A stretch of 64,000 bases of DNA from Bacteroidales bacterium (GCA_004555765.1 SFHG01000006.1:1-64000), one strand, 5' to 3'. Shown: positions 8,425 through 17,486, numbered from the stretch's first letter. Made by a program: numbers and translations. Notes: generated by a model not told the origin, from the sequence alone.

Positions 8425-10131
8425 TCAATACCCGTACTTGTCTTCAATCTTGGTAATTCCATCGGTGGTAATTGAGGGGACAAACACTATGTTAGCCTCG
8501 TATTCTCCGGGAAGATTAGCTGTGGTATAGACATTAAACAGTCCCTTCAGCCCACTAAATATGAGATCTTTGACCGTAATCTGAGCTTCTTTCTTTCCAA
8601 GATCCTTAACCTTTACCGTACCTGCCGCCTGTGTGTGTCCGAACTCTGCATACACATCCAGTTTCATCGCCAGGAAATCCGTCATACTCATACCGGACGG
8701 ACGGCGGATAACGAGTTCAACCTCATCATCGGTCGAAATGTCTGCATCGGTTTCTCCGTTTTCAAGCTTGACATACTTGGACATAGGTCGGTCAAAGAGA
8801 GTAACCCAAGCGTTTGAATTGGACGGCTTCATTTTGACAGAACCATAGAGGAATACCGGGCTGAACGTTCCCGCTTTGGCGCGTGCAGTGGACGGACGGA
8901 ACCTCACTTTAAGTTCTGTCACATCGGGTATGAAGTAGCTTTCATTCAGGACGTAGTCGCTCATCAGTACGACACGGGCTACCGAGTTGTCGTTCACATA
9001 CCGGAGCGTGTAAGCCACGGGTTTTGCAGAGTAAGGAACGAGCGGAGCCCCGATCGCCTTTTTGAATCCTTCCCAACCGTTGGAAAGCCCATATCCGTGT
9101 TCCTGACTGGATCCACCGATAATATAGGTCTTACTTACCGAAGAATCCAAAATCTCCTTGTATTTGGAGGAGAGATTGATGTCTATCTTCTCCGTTTCCG
9201 TAGGGAGGTTTAGGTTAAGGGCAGCCACGACTTCATGGTATTCATGGTTGGAAGAGATCACGGCATAAGCGAGGCGACCGTAGAAGACTTCGCTCACGTA
9301 TACAGGCATTACCCCGTCCATATCCGCCACATCCGCCGTCTTGAGAATGCTGGTTTTGGCATCCGGCACATCCAATGCGACACTGAATGCCTTTTGCACA
9401 GCTTTGACAAGGACATGGGTCTTCATTTTTTCTTCCTTGACGGAGAGATCGAGCTTGGCTTTGAGGTCATCTGAGTCGTAGCCGATGCCGATTTGCACCC
9501 CGAGTTCTTTGGAGTTGGAGACTTCGTTGACTTCAAACGTAGTGGTCGCGGACAAAGGCATTGCCGGGGTACTCAACCAACCCTGGATTGTAGAATTATA
9601 GTCGCTGGCTTTGGGATCGAGCACCGACTGAGAATAGTTGTCTTTGGCGTTTTCGGGGACAAGCCCGTTTGCAGACCATCTGACATTACCGATAGTACTC
9701 TTGAGGTTGAGAAACTTCCCGTTCGTGATGGAACTACCGACGAAGACGCTACCGGGATATACCTGATTGGAAGACGGGTTAAAAATACTCATCTCATCAA
9801 ATGCGAATCCGGCGTTGTAGACTTTCTTCTGATTGATGATGATCCCATGGATGTTGTTGTAAATGGCTTCTATGACCGCTTCGCCATCCACCGGGGGATC
9901 AAGGGGAGAAAGAGGGGGGATTACAGGAGGCTGAGTACCTGGCTCGGCTCTCGTCATACCATCCGCATAGGGAAGATTGAGCTTGGAGAAATCAACGGAA
10001 GTGGTACCGTTTTTCGTATTGCTATCCGGAGAAACAGGGTCATCGACGGACTTGGAGCAGGATGAGAAAATCATCCCGGACAACAACATCCCCGCCAAGG
10101 CAGTGGAGATAATTGATCGTGAATCCTTCAT
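8425..10131 (-). CDS. Cholesterol-dependent-cytolysin-like (Thiol_cytolysin family) lipoprotein, paralogue A
   Basis: 568 residues. The signal peptide ends GMIFSSC, lipid Cys25. The core matches the CDC pore-forming fold: NPSSNQVYPGSVFVGSS (119-135), VSEVFYGRLAYAVISS (280-295, with the YGR signature), IIGGSSQEHG (338-347, compare LGGDAAEH in perfringolysin) and VAYTLRYVNDNSVARV (373-388, compare ISYTSVFLKDNSVAAV). The Trp-rich undecapeptide of true CDCs is absent, and the C-terminal domain shows no obvious cholesterol-binding loop, so the target membrane need not be cholesterol-rich. It is paired with a paralogue 51 bases upstream and a C10 protease downstream. Related Bacteroidetes CDC-like proteins are thought to act as two-component pores (from memory, not checked). 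Complete and open throughout. Confidence 0.88.
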   Translation of the reverse strand: MKDSRSIISTALAGMLLSGMIFSSCSKSVDDPVSPDSNTKNGTTSVDFSKLNLPYADGMTRAEPGTQPPVIPPLSPLDPPVDGEAVIEAIYNNIHGIIINQKKVYNAGFAFDEMSIFNPSSNQVYPGSVFVGSSITNGKFLNLKSTIGNVRWSANGLVPENAKDNYSQSVLDPKASDYNSTIQGWLSTPAMPLSATTTFEVNEVSNSKELGVQIGIGYDSDDLKAKLDLSVKEEKMKTHVLVKAVQKAFSVALDVPDAKTSILKTADVADMDGVMPVYVSEVFYGRLAYAVISSNHEYHEVVAALNLNLPTETEKIDINLSSKYKEILDSSVSKTYIIGGSSQEHGYGLSNGWEGFKKAIGAPLVPYSAKPVAYTLRYVNDNSVARVVLMSDYVLNESYFIPDVTELKVRFRPSTARAKAGTFSPVFLYGSVKMKPSNSNAWVTLFDRPMSKYVKLENGETDADISTDDEVELVIRRPSGMSMTDFLAMKLDVYAEFGHTQAAGTVKVKDLGKKEAQITVKDLIFSGLKGLFNVYTTANLPGEYEANIVFVPSITTDGITKIEDKYGY

Positions 10132-10182
10132 ACGCTTTTACTGCTTTGATACTGGTTTATTATATGGTTTATTATTTACATC

Positions 10183-11916
10183 TTATTTCCTGTGGGCAGC
10201 GCTGATTGTATAGCCCGAGAAAAGGCTCTCGCCATCCGTTGCCGGAAGCGCCCCCTTAAGCCCGGCATTAGACCTCTCTCCCCGAATGTCGCCGGGCATC
10301 TCTTGGAGGACATTAACATCGTGCATCAGTTCAAACCCGACAGTGACATCGTAGTCGAGTCGGGAATTTCTGCGCGTACTGATCTCGTAACTTCCGTGTA
10401 TGGCGCTAAAGAGAAGATCCTGAATCTTGACAGACACGGTACGTGACCCAAGGTCGTCACCGGTAATGGTGCCGGCAGAGTTGGTGTTGTGGAAACGAGC
10501 CTCTATTTCTACGCGACTCTCAAGGAATTCACTCATAGACATTCCGGCAGGGCGAACCACTTTGACCGTAACATCTTCCGCATTGTAGAAAGGCTCCTGA
10601 GTTTCTGCTTTGAGCTTCATATACTTGCTCATCGGTATCCAAACCGGTCTGTACTCGACCGTCTCTCCGGTACCAGACAAGTTCCCGGGAACCCGGATCA
10701 CCGTATGTCCCCAGAGATAGATATCACTTTTTCTTGCCGCTTTGGCAGTAACCGTGGAGGGGTGGAAAGTGAACGTAATCTCGTCGCAATCCTTCACGAA
10801 ATAACTCTCTGTAACGGGGTATTCTCCGGAGAAAAGGACACGTGCCACGGAGTTGTCGTCAGCGTATCGAAGAGTCATCGCCACAGGCACCGCATCATAG
10901 GAGTGCAAAGGAGCAGATACGGCTTTCTTAAAGCCGTCCCAGCCTTCGGACACGAAATGGCCATGGTCTTCGGATGCCCCGCCAATCACCACGTAACGGG
11001 TAAGGGAGGTGTCCAAAATCTCCTTGTACTTGCTGCTGATCTCAAACGAAAATCCGGGAACAACAAGTTGCAGGGCAGCCATAATTTCCCAATAATCGTG
11101 ATCGGTAGAGATCAATGCATACGCGATTCTGCCATAAAAGATATCGGAGATATATACCGGCAAAACCTTGTCCATCGTAGACACATCGGCCGCCAAAAGC
11201 AACGGTCTGTCGGTGGGGAGGTCCATGGATACGGAATAGGCTTTCTGGATAAACTTCACCAAGATATGCGTCTTCAAGTCACCGACTTTTCCTTCGATGG
11301 TCAATCCCGCCTTTATGGCTTCGGCTTCCATGCCTATGCCGAACTTCGTGCTGAACTCCTTCAGGCTGTTTACCTCGGAGACCTCAAACGTGGAAGTAAC
11401 CGCCGTAGGCTTTTTGTCAATGGAGTTCCACTCCTGCATCGTACCCGTAAAATCGCTAAACTTGGGGTTGGTCACCGTTTTTACGAACTTGAAGCCCGGC
11501 ACCTGCGGGGTAAAGTCCGGTGTCGACCATGTAACGTCGCCCACCTGCTGTCCGCCCACGGGCAGATAGCGTCCGCTGTAAATCGAACTTCCCACCAGGA
11601 CATTGCCCGGGTAAATAAGATTGCTCATGGGATTAAAGAGCAGATACTCGTTATACGTGACACCGGCACGATACATCGAGCTCCTGCTGATCAGAACGCC
11701 GTTCATGTTGTTAAAGACGACGGGCGTAACCGGATCTCCCGGCTTCGGTTCCTCTATCCGTTCGGGGGGCGACACCTCCTCATCCGCCCGGATCATTCCC
11801 TTGCCGGGATTCAGCCCGCTAAGGTCGACAGTCGTCAACGCCGCACCGCCTGACCCACCCGAATCGTCGGGAGTGCCGGCATCCGAGCTTTTTTTCGAAC
11901 AGCCGATTACTTCCAC
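10183..11916 (-). CDS. CDC-like (Thiol_cytolysin family) lipoprotein, paralogue B, with a stop codon in the signal peptide
   Basis: The open frame from a GTG at 11914-11916 gives 577 residues beginning MEVIGCSKK, with a lipobox but almost no signal peptide. In the same frame upstream, ATG at 11974-11976 starts MCKK, then TAA (11962-11964). The frame is then open and encodes LNVLLINCLCVEVIGC. Together this is a complete lipoprotein signal broken only by that stop codon. The rest is intact: NPMSNLIYPGNVLVGSS, DIFYGRIAYALIST, VVIGGASEDHG and VAMTLRYADDNSVARV all match CDC core motifs. The undecapeptide is absent. It is the first gene of the cytolysin/protease operon. Possibilities are a recent null mutation, a switchable gene, a recoding event or a sequence error. 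GTG initiation would leave a cytoplasmic protein. Confidence 0.82.
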   Translation of the reverse strand: MEVIGCSKKSSDAGTPDDSGGSGGAALTTVDLSGLNPGKGMIRADEEVSPPERIEEPKPGDPVTPVVFNNMNGVLISRSSMYRAGVTYNEYLLFNPMSNLIYPGNVLVGSSIYSGRYLPVGGQQVGDVTWSTPDFTPQVPGFKFVKTVTNPKFSDFTGTMQEWNSIDKKPTAVTSTFEVSEVNSLKEFSTKFGIGMEAEAIKAGLTIEGKVGDLKTHILVKFIQKAYSVSMDLPTDRPLLLAADVSTMDKVLPVYISDIFYGRIAYALISTDHDYWEIMAALQLVVPGFSFEISSKYKEILDTSLTRYVVIGGASEDHGHFVSEGWDGFKKAVSAPLHSYDAVPVAMTLRYADDNSVARVLFSGEYPVTESYFVKDCDEITFTFHPSTVTAKAARKSDIYLWGHTVIRVPGNLSGTGETVEYRPVWIPMSKYMKLKAETQEPFYNAEDVTVKVVRPAGMSMSEFLESRVEIEARFHNTNSAGTITGDDLGSRTVSVKIQDLLFSAIHGSYEISTRRNSRLDYDVTVGFELMHDVNVLQEMPGDIRGERSNAGLKGALPATDGESLFSGYTISAAHRK

Positions 11917-11961
11917 ACATAGGCAATTAATTAAAAGGACATTTAATCCGCTTTTATTAGT

Positions 11962-11964
11962 TTA
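11962..11964 (-). other. In-frame TAA inside the signal peptide of cytolysin paralogue B
   Basis: The minus-strand codons from 11976 read ATG TGC AAA AAG TAA ACT AAT AAA. The ATG is exactly in frame with the 577-codon cytolysin body, and the TAA is one base away from AAA, GAA or CAA. Removing it would give a normal positively charged n-region and a hydrophobic core. Confidence 0.8.
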
Positions 11965-11994
11965 CTTTTTGCACATTTATGACAAATCCACGTC

Positions 11995-12026
11995 TAAACG
12001 TACCCATATTTTTGAAAACATCAAAA
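11995..12026 (-). promoter_or_regulatory. Probable promoter of the cytolysin/C10 protease operon
   Basis: On the minus strand TTTTG (12022-12026) is followed after 19 bases by TACGTTTA (11995-12002), one base off TAnnTTTG. The expected start of transcription lies about 10-15 bases before the ATG at 11976, which supports that ATG as the original start of paralogue B. Confidence 0.55.
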
Positions 12027-12111
12027 TTCACGAACCTTCAAGAACCGGACGACACCGACCCGGATCGGGCAGGGCGGGACAAATCGGGAGAAGGTCAAAA
12101 TAGGGGAACAA

Positions 12112-12194
12112 TTTGGTACGTACCGGGAAACCTTTCCGGATCCGTATGCCGTTCCGATGCCGGACGTACCGAAAAAAGTTTCTCGGTACGTACC
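12112..12194. repeat. Intergenic repeat family, copy 3
   Basis: TTTGGTACGTACCGGGAAACC starts at 12112, followed by TCCGTATG, CGGACGTACC and finally CTCGGTACGTACC ending at 12194. GGTACGTACC is its own reverse complement, so each end is a small palindrome. The copy lies between the divergent cytolysin and agmatine deiminase genes, upstream of both promoters' transcripts or overlapping their leaders. Confidence 0.75.
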
Positions 12195-12245
12195 CCGCCG
12201 GGATATTCAACCGTGGTCTCAAAAAAAGGCAATTCGAGCGGCTTG

Positions 12246-12279
12246 TTTTTGGGAAATAGTAGGGTTTGGTGTAAATTTG
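12246..12279 (+). promoter_or_regulatory. Promoter of the agmatine deiminase operon
   Basis: TTTTTG (12246-12251) is followed after exactly 20 bases by TAAATTTG (12272-12279), a full TAnnTTTG match, about 50 bases upstream of the ATG at 12330. Confidence 0.8.
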
Positions 12280-12329
12280 TAAGGGGGAAAGGGAACTTAA
12301 CACCATTTTTCTGCAGAAGAGCATAGAAT

Positions 12330-13346
12330 ATGACCAAACTTCCGAGGCTGCTCGCCGAGTGGAAAAGACAGGATGCCGTCTTGATGTCCTGGCCGACCAA
12401 GAATATGGATTGGAGCGCCTATTTGTCCGAGATCCACGCCACTTATGAGGAGATCATTTTGACCCTCCTCCGTTTTGTGGACGTGGTACTTGTCACGCCA
12501 CCGGACTCGGAACTGAAGGAGACATTTCTCTCGGAAGCCCGCTCTTCGCGCTTCACGCTCTACCGCGCCGGCGGCATCGAACTCAACGACACCTGGATCC
12601 GCGACTACGGTCCCCTCTGCGTTTCCGACGGCAGGGGAAAGAAAGAGGTCGTGGATTTTACGTTTAACGGCTGGGGGGGCAAGTTTGCCGCGGACAAAGA
12701 CAACGCATTCACCAAACAGTTTTACGACGCGGGCTATTTTCGGGAAAACGTCCTTTACCGGGATGCCCGGGATTTTGTCTTTGAAGGGGGTGCCATCGAT
12801 GTATCCTGTGAGCGTGAAGGGCTGACTACCCGCTCCGTCCTGACCTATCCGAACCGTAACAAAGGCGACCTCAAGTCGCAAAAAGAACGCATTCAGGCTG
12901 AGTTGGGGCTGGAAGTCCTCAATATCCTCTCCCCGCCCCCCCTCGAAGGCGACGACACGGACGGTCATGTGGACACGATGACGCGGTTTGTGGGAGATCT
13001 TGACCTCGTGACTTGTGTCGACATAGATCCCGAAGAAGTGACGGCAAGGTATGCGGATATTTACATTCACAAGCTTCCGGTACCGGATCCCGTCATTTGG
13101 GAAGGAGAAAAAAAGCCCGCCACATATGCCAATTTTCTCTTCACCAACGGAGCCATCATCGTCCCCACTTACGGCGACCCGGTTCACGACAAAGAGGCGC
13201 TTAAAATACTGCGGGAGATGACGACTACCCGAAGAGTGGTCGGCGTGGACTGCCGCACCTTGGTGCGCCAGAACGGCTCCCTCCACTGCGCCACGATGCA
13301 GATACCGAAGGACTTTTTGGACAAAACAAAACTCGAAAAGGCATGA
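12330..13346 (+). CDS. aguA: Agmatine deiminase
   Basis: Cytoplasmic enzyme of 338 residues that hydrolyses agmatine to N-carbamoylputrescine and ammonia. It belongs to the porphyromonas-type peptidylarginine deiminase / agmatine deiminase family. Catalytic landmarks are WIRDYGP (Asp92), FVFEGGAID, DGHVDTMTRF (His) and the nucleophile in NGSLHCATMQIP (Cys320). It has no signal peptide and no secretion domain, unlike the P. gingivalis virulence enzyme PPAD, so agmatine rather than peptidyl-arginine is the likely substrate. Its stop codon overlaps the start of the carbamoylputrescine amidase by four bases (ATGA), which confirms the pathway assignment. Confidence 0.95.
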   Translation: MTKLPRLLAEWKRQDAVLMSWPTKNMDWSAYLSEIHATYEEIILTLLRFVDVVLVTPPDSELKETFLSEARSSRFTLYRAGGIELNDTWIRDYGPLCVSDGRGKKEVVDFTFNGWGGKFAADKDNAFTKQFYDAGYFRENVLYRDARDFVFEGGAIDVSCEREGLTTRSVLTYPNRNKGDLKSQKERIQAELGLEVLNILSPPPLEGDDTDGHVDTMTRFVGDLDLVTCVDIDPEEVTARYADIYIHKLPVPDPVIWEGEKKPATYANFLFTNGAIIVPTYGDPVHDKEALKILREMTTTRRVVGVDCRTLVRQNGSLHCATMQIPKDFLDKTKLEKA

Positions 13347-14218
13347 AAGTCGGGCTAATCCAACAGCACAATACGACCGACCCCGCGGACAACGTCCGCC
13401 GTCTCGCGACCAAGATAGAGCGTCTCGCGAGAGAGGGAGCCCGGCTCATCGTGCTCCAAGAGCTGCACAACAGTCTCTATTTCTGCCAAACGGAGGACGT
13501 GAGGGCTTTCGACCTCGCCGAGCCCATCCCCGGACCTTCCACCGACTTTTACTCGGCTCTCGCCCGGAAATGTGGCGTAGTCCTCGTCACGTCCCTCTTC
13601 GAGAAACGGGCACCGGGACTTTACCACAACACTGCCGTGGTCTTCGAGAAAGACGGCTCCGTGGCCGGCAAATACCGCAAGATGCACATACCCGACGACC
13701 CGGCGTATTACGAGAAGTTTTACTTCACGCCGGGCGATCTCGGTTTCCGCCCGATAGAGACAAGTGTGGGGCGCTTGGGCGTACTCGTGTGCTGGGATCA
13801 GTGGTACCCCGAAGCGGCGCGTCTGATGACACTCGCAGGTGCCGACCTGCTGATTTACCCCACCGCCATCGGCACGGAGCATACGGACACAGAGGACGAG
13901 CAAAACAGGCAGCGCGAAGCCTGGCAGATCGTCCAACGGGGTCACGCAGTCGCCAACGGCCTCCCGGTCATCGCCGTAAACCGTGTGGGCTACGAACCCG
14001 ACCCGAGTGGAGTGACGGGGGGGATAACGTTCTGGGGCAGCTCTTTTGTCTCGGGACCGCAGGGCGAGATCCTGACCGAGCTCTCCCGCACAGACGAAGA
14101 AGAAACCATTTTGGACATCGACCTCCGCCACAGCGAAATCGTGAGACGGTGGTGGCCTTTCCTCAGAGACAGACGAATAGACAGCTTCGGAGACCTCGTA
14201 AAGCGGTTCCGGGACTAA
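13343..14218 (+). CDS. aguB: N-carbamoylputrescine amidohydrolase
   Basis: Nitrilase-superfamily enzyme of 291 residues that cleaves N-carbamoylputrescine to putrescine, CO2 and ammonia. The Glu-Lys-Cys triad is visible as Glu40 (LIVLQELHNS), Lys113 (YRKMHIP) and Cys150 (VLVCWDQWYPEAAR). Its start is embedded in the end of the agmatine deiminase gene, so the two should be translationally coupled and supply putrescine from agmatine. The glycogen branching enzyme gene follows after 32 bases on the same strand and may be read from the same promoter. Confidence 0.95.
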   Translation: MKVGLIQQHNTTDPADNVRRLATKIERLAREGARLIVLQELHNSLYFCQTEDVRAFDLAEPIPGPSTDFYSALARKCGVVLVTSLFEKRAPGLYHNTAVVFEKDGSVAGKYRKMHIPDDPAYYEKFYFTPGDLGFRPIETSVGRLGVLVCWDQWYPEAARLMTLAGADLLIYPTAIGTEHTDTEDEQNRQREAWQIVQRGHAVANGLPVIAVNRVGYEPDPSGVTGGITFWGSSFVSGPQGEILTELSRTDEEETILDIDLRHSEIVRRWWPFLRDRRIDSFGDLVKRFRD

Positions 14219-14250
14219 AAATATTTTTAACCCATCTACAGAGATACAGT

Positions 14251-16275
14251 ATGTTGAAGCTCATAGAAGACGACGGTTGGCTGAAAGCCTACGAACCGGC
14301 CATACAGGGACGTTACGATTACTTCATCCGCAAAATGGATGAGCTCAAGGGCGGCAAAGTCGACAAGATCTCGGACTTCGCTCTCGGACACCTTTACTTC
14401 GGGCTGCACAAGACAGAGGACGAATGGGTCATCCGGGAGTGGGCGCCAAACGCGACTTCCATCTACTTTCTCTGCGACAGCAACGGGTGGAAAAGGCACG
14501 AAGCGTACTCTATGGAGCGCCTCGATAACGGGGTATGGGAACTCTATATGCCCATCCACGCCCTCAAGCACGGCGACCACTACAAGCTCGAAGTAGAGTG
14601 GGACGGCGGAGCGGGACAGAGGGTCCCCGCATGGGCAAGGTACGTGACACAGGATCCCGACACCCATATTTTCTCGGCCCGGGTATTCGACCCCGAAAAG
14701 CCCTTCCGGTTTAGTCACGCCCGTCCCACCCTCGGGACCGAACCGCTACTCATATACGAGAGCCACGTCGGTATGGCGACCGAAGAGGAAAAGGTAGGTA
14801 CATACAACGAATTTCGGGAAAACATACTGCCTATGGTGAAAGCCAAGGGCTATAACGCGATCCAGCTGATGGCCGTCATGGAGCATCCCTACTACGGATC
14901 TTTCGGCTACCAGGTCTCGAACTTCTTTGCTCCCTCCTCACGCTTCGGCACGCCCGACGAACTCAAGGCGCTCGTCGACGAAGCGCACCGTCTCGGGCTC
15001 CTCGTCATTATGGACCTCGTCCACTCCCATGCCGCACGTAACGAAGAAGAGGGTATCGCCCGGTTTGACGGCACCTATACGCAGTATTTCCACGGCGGGG
15101 ATCGTATGATTCATCCCGAGTGGAACAGTATGGTCTTCAATTACGGCAAGAACGAAGTCCTCCATTTCCTCCTATCCAACTGCCGCTACTGGCTCGAAGA
15201 ATTCAATCTCGACGGTTATCGCTTCGACGGTGTCACTTCGATGCTCTACCTCGGTCACGCTTTGGGGCAAACTTTTGCCACCTACGGTGACTACTTCAAC
15301 GGTGCCCAAGACACCGATGCCATCGTCTACCTACAGCTCGCCAACCGCGTGATCCACGAGACCTACCCCGGTGCTCTCACCATCGCCGAAGAGGTGAGCG
15401 GAATGCCCGGCATAGCCCGTCCCATAGACGAAGGCGGCTACGGCTTCGACTACCGCCTGCAGATGAATATCCCCGACTTCTGGATCAAGCAGCTCAAGGA
15501 GAAGAGCGACGAGGACCTCAAGCCGGGATCCATCTGGTGGGAGACGACGAACCGCCGCTACAACGAGAAAAATGTCTCCTATGCCGAAAGCCACGACCAA
15601 GCTCTGGTGGGCGACAAAACCATCATCTTCTGGCTTATGGACAAAGAGATGTACTGGCACATGGATCGTGCGGACGACAACGCGGTCGTCGCCCGGGGTA
15701 TGGCGTACCACAAGATGATACGCCTCGTCACCTCCACGACGATGAATGGCGCGTACCTCAACTTTATGGGCAACGAGTTCGGACACCCCGAGTGGATCGA
15801 CTTCCCGAGGGAGGGAAACGGTTGGAGCTACAAGTATGCACGCCGCCAGTGGTCGCTGGCCTCAAACGGATTTCTCAAATACGCACAGCTTCAGGACTTC
15901 GACCGCGATATGCTCGCCCACATCTGCTCCGTGCCCGACTTCGAGCAGCAGGAGCTCGTCAAGCTCTGGGAGCAAAATGACGACCAAGTCCTCGCCTACG
16001 AGCGTGGCGACTATGTCTACGTCTTCAACTTTCACCCCACCAAGTCCTACACCGACTACGGCATCCTTGCCCGCAACGGCAAATACCGCATCGCGCTTGA
16101 CACGGATGCGCCGAAGTACGGCGGCTTCGGGCTGCAGGATCCGGAAGTGGAGCACTTCACGAAGTACGATCCCGAATTCAGTTTCGATGGGAAAGGACGC
16201 CTGATGCTCTACCTCCCGGCACGCACTGCCCTCGTCCTCCGAAGAGTGGACGGACACCATTACAACAAAAAATAA
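14251..16275 (+). CDS. glgB: 1,4-alpha-glucan branching enzyme, eukaryote-like GH13_8 type
   Basis: 674 residues. An N-terminal CBM48-like domain (HLYFGLHKTEDEWVIREWAP) is followed by the GH13 barrel. Regions seen are MDLVHSHAA, then GYRFDGVTSM (nucleophile Asp), TIAEEVSGMPG (acid/base Glu) and SYAESHDQALVGD (third Asp), with a C-terminal beta domain. The sequence resembles plant/animal branching enzymes and their Bacteroidetes counterparts more than the E. coli type. It acts on glycogen in the cytoplasm, introducing alpha-1,6 branches. The frame is open far upstream, overlapping the amidase gene in another frame; the ATG at 14251 gives the family N-terminus. No glycogen synthase is seen nearby. 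Confidence 0.93.
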   Translation: MLKLIEDDGWLKAYEPAIQGRYDYFIRKMDELKGGKVDKISDFALGHLYFGLHKTEDEWVIREWAPNATSIYFLCDSNGWKRHEAYSMERLDNGVWELYMPIHALKHGDHYKLEVEWDGGAGQRVPAWARYVTQDPDTHIFSARVFDPEKPFRFSHARPTLGTEPLLIYESHVGMATEEEKVGTYNEFRENILPMVKAKGYNAIQLMAVMEHPYYGSFGYQVSNFFAPSSRFGTPDELKALVDEAHRLGLLVIMDLVHSHAARNEEEGIARFDGTYTQYFHGGDRMIHPEWNSMVFNYGKNEVLHFLLSNCRYWLEEFNLDGYRFDGVTSMLYLGHALGQTFATYGDYFNGAQDTDAIVYLQLANRVIHETYPGALTIAEEVSGMPGIARPIDEGGYGFDYRLQMNIPDFWIKQLKEKSDEDLKPGSIWWETTNRRYNEKNVSYAESHDQALVGDKTIIFWLMDKEMYWHMDRADDNAVVARGMAYHKMIRLVTSTTMNGAYLNFMGNEFGHPEWIDFPREGNGWSYKYARRQWSLASNGFLKYAQLQDFDRDMLAHICSVPDFEQQELVKLWEQNDDQVLAYERGDYVYVFNFHPTKSYTDYGILARNGKYRIALDTDAPKYGGFGLQDPEVEHFTKYDPEFSFDGKGRLMLYLPARTALVLRRVDGHHYNKK

Positions 16276-16293
16276 ATACCTATCCTCCGGACA

Positions 16294-17292
16294 ATGAAAA
16301 CACCCCTCACCGCACCTCTCCACTTCACTCCCGCCTACAAACAGCCGCTCTGGGGCGGCAATAAAATCTACGACTACAAGGGTCTCCCCGCCCCCGCCCA
16401 AGGCATCGGCGAGACGTGGGAGATCTCGGGTATGCCCGGCGGTCCCTCCGTCGTCGATCGCGGACAGCTACGGGGGAAGACGTTGGCGGAAGTGACTGCA
16501 GAGTACGGAGCCGGGCTCTTGGGACAAAAAGTATTCAACCGCTTCGGCACCCACTTCCCCCTCCTCGTCAAGCTCATCGACGCAGGTGACGACCTCTCCA
16601 TCCAAGTGCACCCGGATGACGACTATGCCCGCAAGCACCACGACGGCTCACTCGGGAAGACCGAGATGTGGTACCTCCTCGACTGCACCCCGGAGGCCAC
16701 TATTCGCGCGGGGTGGGAGAAAGAAACGAACCCCACCGAGCTCCGCAAAATCGTCCAAACGGACGAAGTACTCTCTTTCCTCAAGCTCCACAAACCCCGC
16801 CACGGCGACCTCTTCTATCTCCCCGCAGGCAAAGTCCACAGCATCGGTGCCGGATGCCTCATTCTTGAAATACAGGAAGCCAGCGACATCACCTACCGCC
16901 TTTTCGACTTCAACCGCACCGATGCCCGCGGGATGAAGCGCGAGCTCCACATAGACCCCGCGTCCGAAGTCATCAATTACGCCGTGGACACCGAGGGGGC
17001 GAAGAATTTCGCCACCCCCGAGCCGAATAAGCTCGTGACTATGGTCGTGAGTCCCTATTTCCGCACCTCCGTCCTCAGTCTGACGGACGAGAGTTTTCAC
17101 CTCGACCTCGGCAGTCGCGACTCCTTCACTTTCTATTTTGTAGAAGAGGGTGAAGTAGCTTTCGAGGGGCAAGGAGGTTGGTCCGAAAAAGTCCGTAAGG
17201 GTGATTTTCTCCTCCTCCCCGCACCGATAAAAGAGGCGGACATCAAGCTCCACTCCTCTTCCGCCAAGCTCATCGAGTGCTTCGTCCCCTGA
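16294..17292 (+). CDS. manA: Mannose-6-phosphate isomerase, class I
   Basis: Zinc enzyme of 332 residues interconverting mannose 6-phosphate and fructose 6-phosphate. Metal-site motifs are Q104-V-H106-PDD, K-T-E124-MWY and GKVH182SIGAG. The N-terminus PAYKQPLWGGNKI is typical of the short bacterial class. It lies 18 bases after glgB and ends the run of four metabolic genes. The link between agmatine breakdown, glycogen and mannose is not obvious beyond shared transcription. Confidence 0.93.
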   Translation: MKTPLTAPLHFTPAYKQPLWGGNKIYDYKGLPAPAQGIGETWEISGMPGGPSVVDRGQLRGKTLAEVTAEYGAGLLGQKVFNRFGTHFPLLVKLIDAGDDLSIQVHPDDDYARKHHDGSLGKTEMWYLLDCTPEATIRAGWEKETNPTELRKIVQTDEVLSFLKLHKPRHGDLFYLPAGKVHSIGAGCLILEIQEASDITYRLFDFNRTDARGMKRELHIDPASEVINYAVDTEGAKNFATPEPNKLVTMVVSPYFRTSVLSLTDESFHLDLGSRDSFTFYFVEEGEVAFEGQGGWSEKVRKGDFLLLPAPIKEADIKLHSSSAKLIECFVP

Positions 17293-17374
17293 CCCGGGGA
17301 AGCGCGTAGGCAGGCCTACCGCCTGACCTTGCGGGAGCCGACCGGAGATACGTCCCGGGCATAAAAGGAGGAAA

Positions 17375-17470
17375 AAATTTCGGTCGTACCGGGGAAGAGG
17401 CGGGACACGTACCGAGAAAGAAGCGAGACACGTACCGCGCCTTTCTTCCCGGTCTGTACCGGATTTTTCC
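17375..17470. repeat. Intergenic repeat family, copy 4
   Basis: Modules in order: AATTTCGGTCGTACCGGG, GGGACACGTACCGAGAAAG, GCGAGACACGTACCGCG and CTTCCCGGTCTGTACCGG, followed by ATTTTTCC. Forward and reverse types alternate, so the segment downstream of manA can form hairpins and may terminate it. Confidence 0.75.
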
Positions 17471-17486
17471 GCGCCCGACATCCTCC

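Noticed and set aside
13570..14250. Upstream extension of the branching enzyme to 13570
   Set aside because: The added 227 codons overlap the carbamoylputrescine amidase gene in another frame and read as Arg/Pro-rich noise; the ATG at 14251 gives the family N-terminus.
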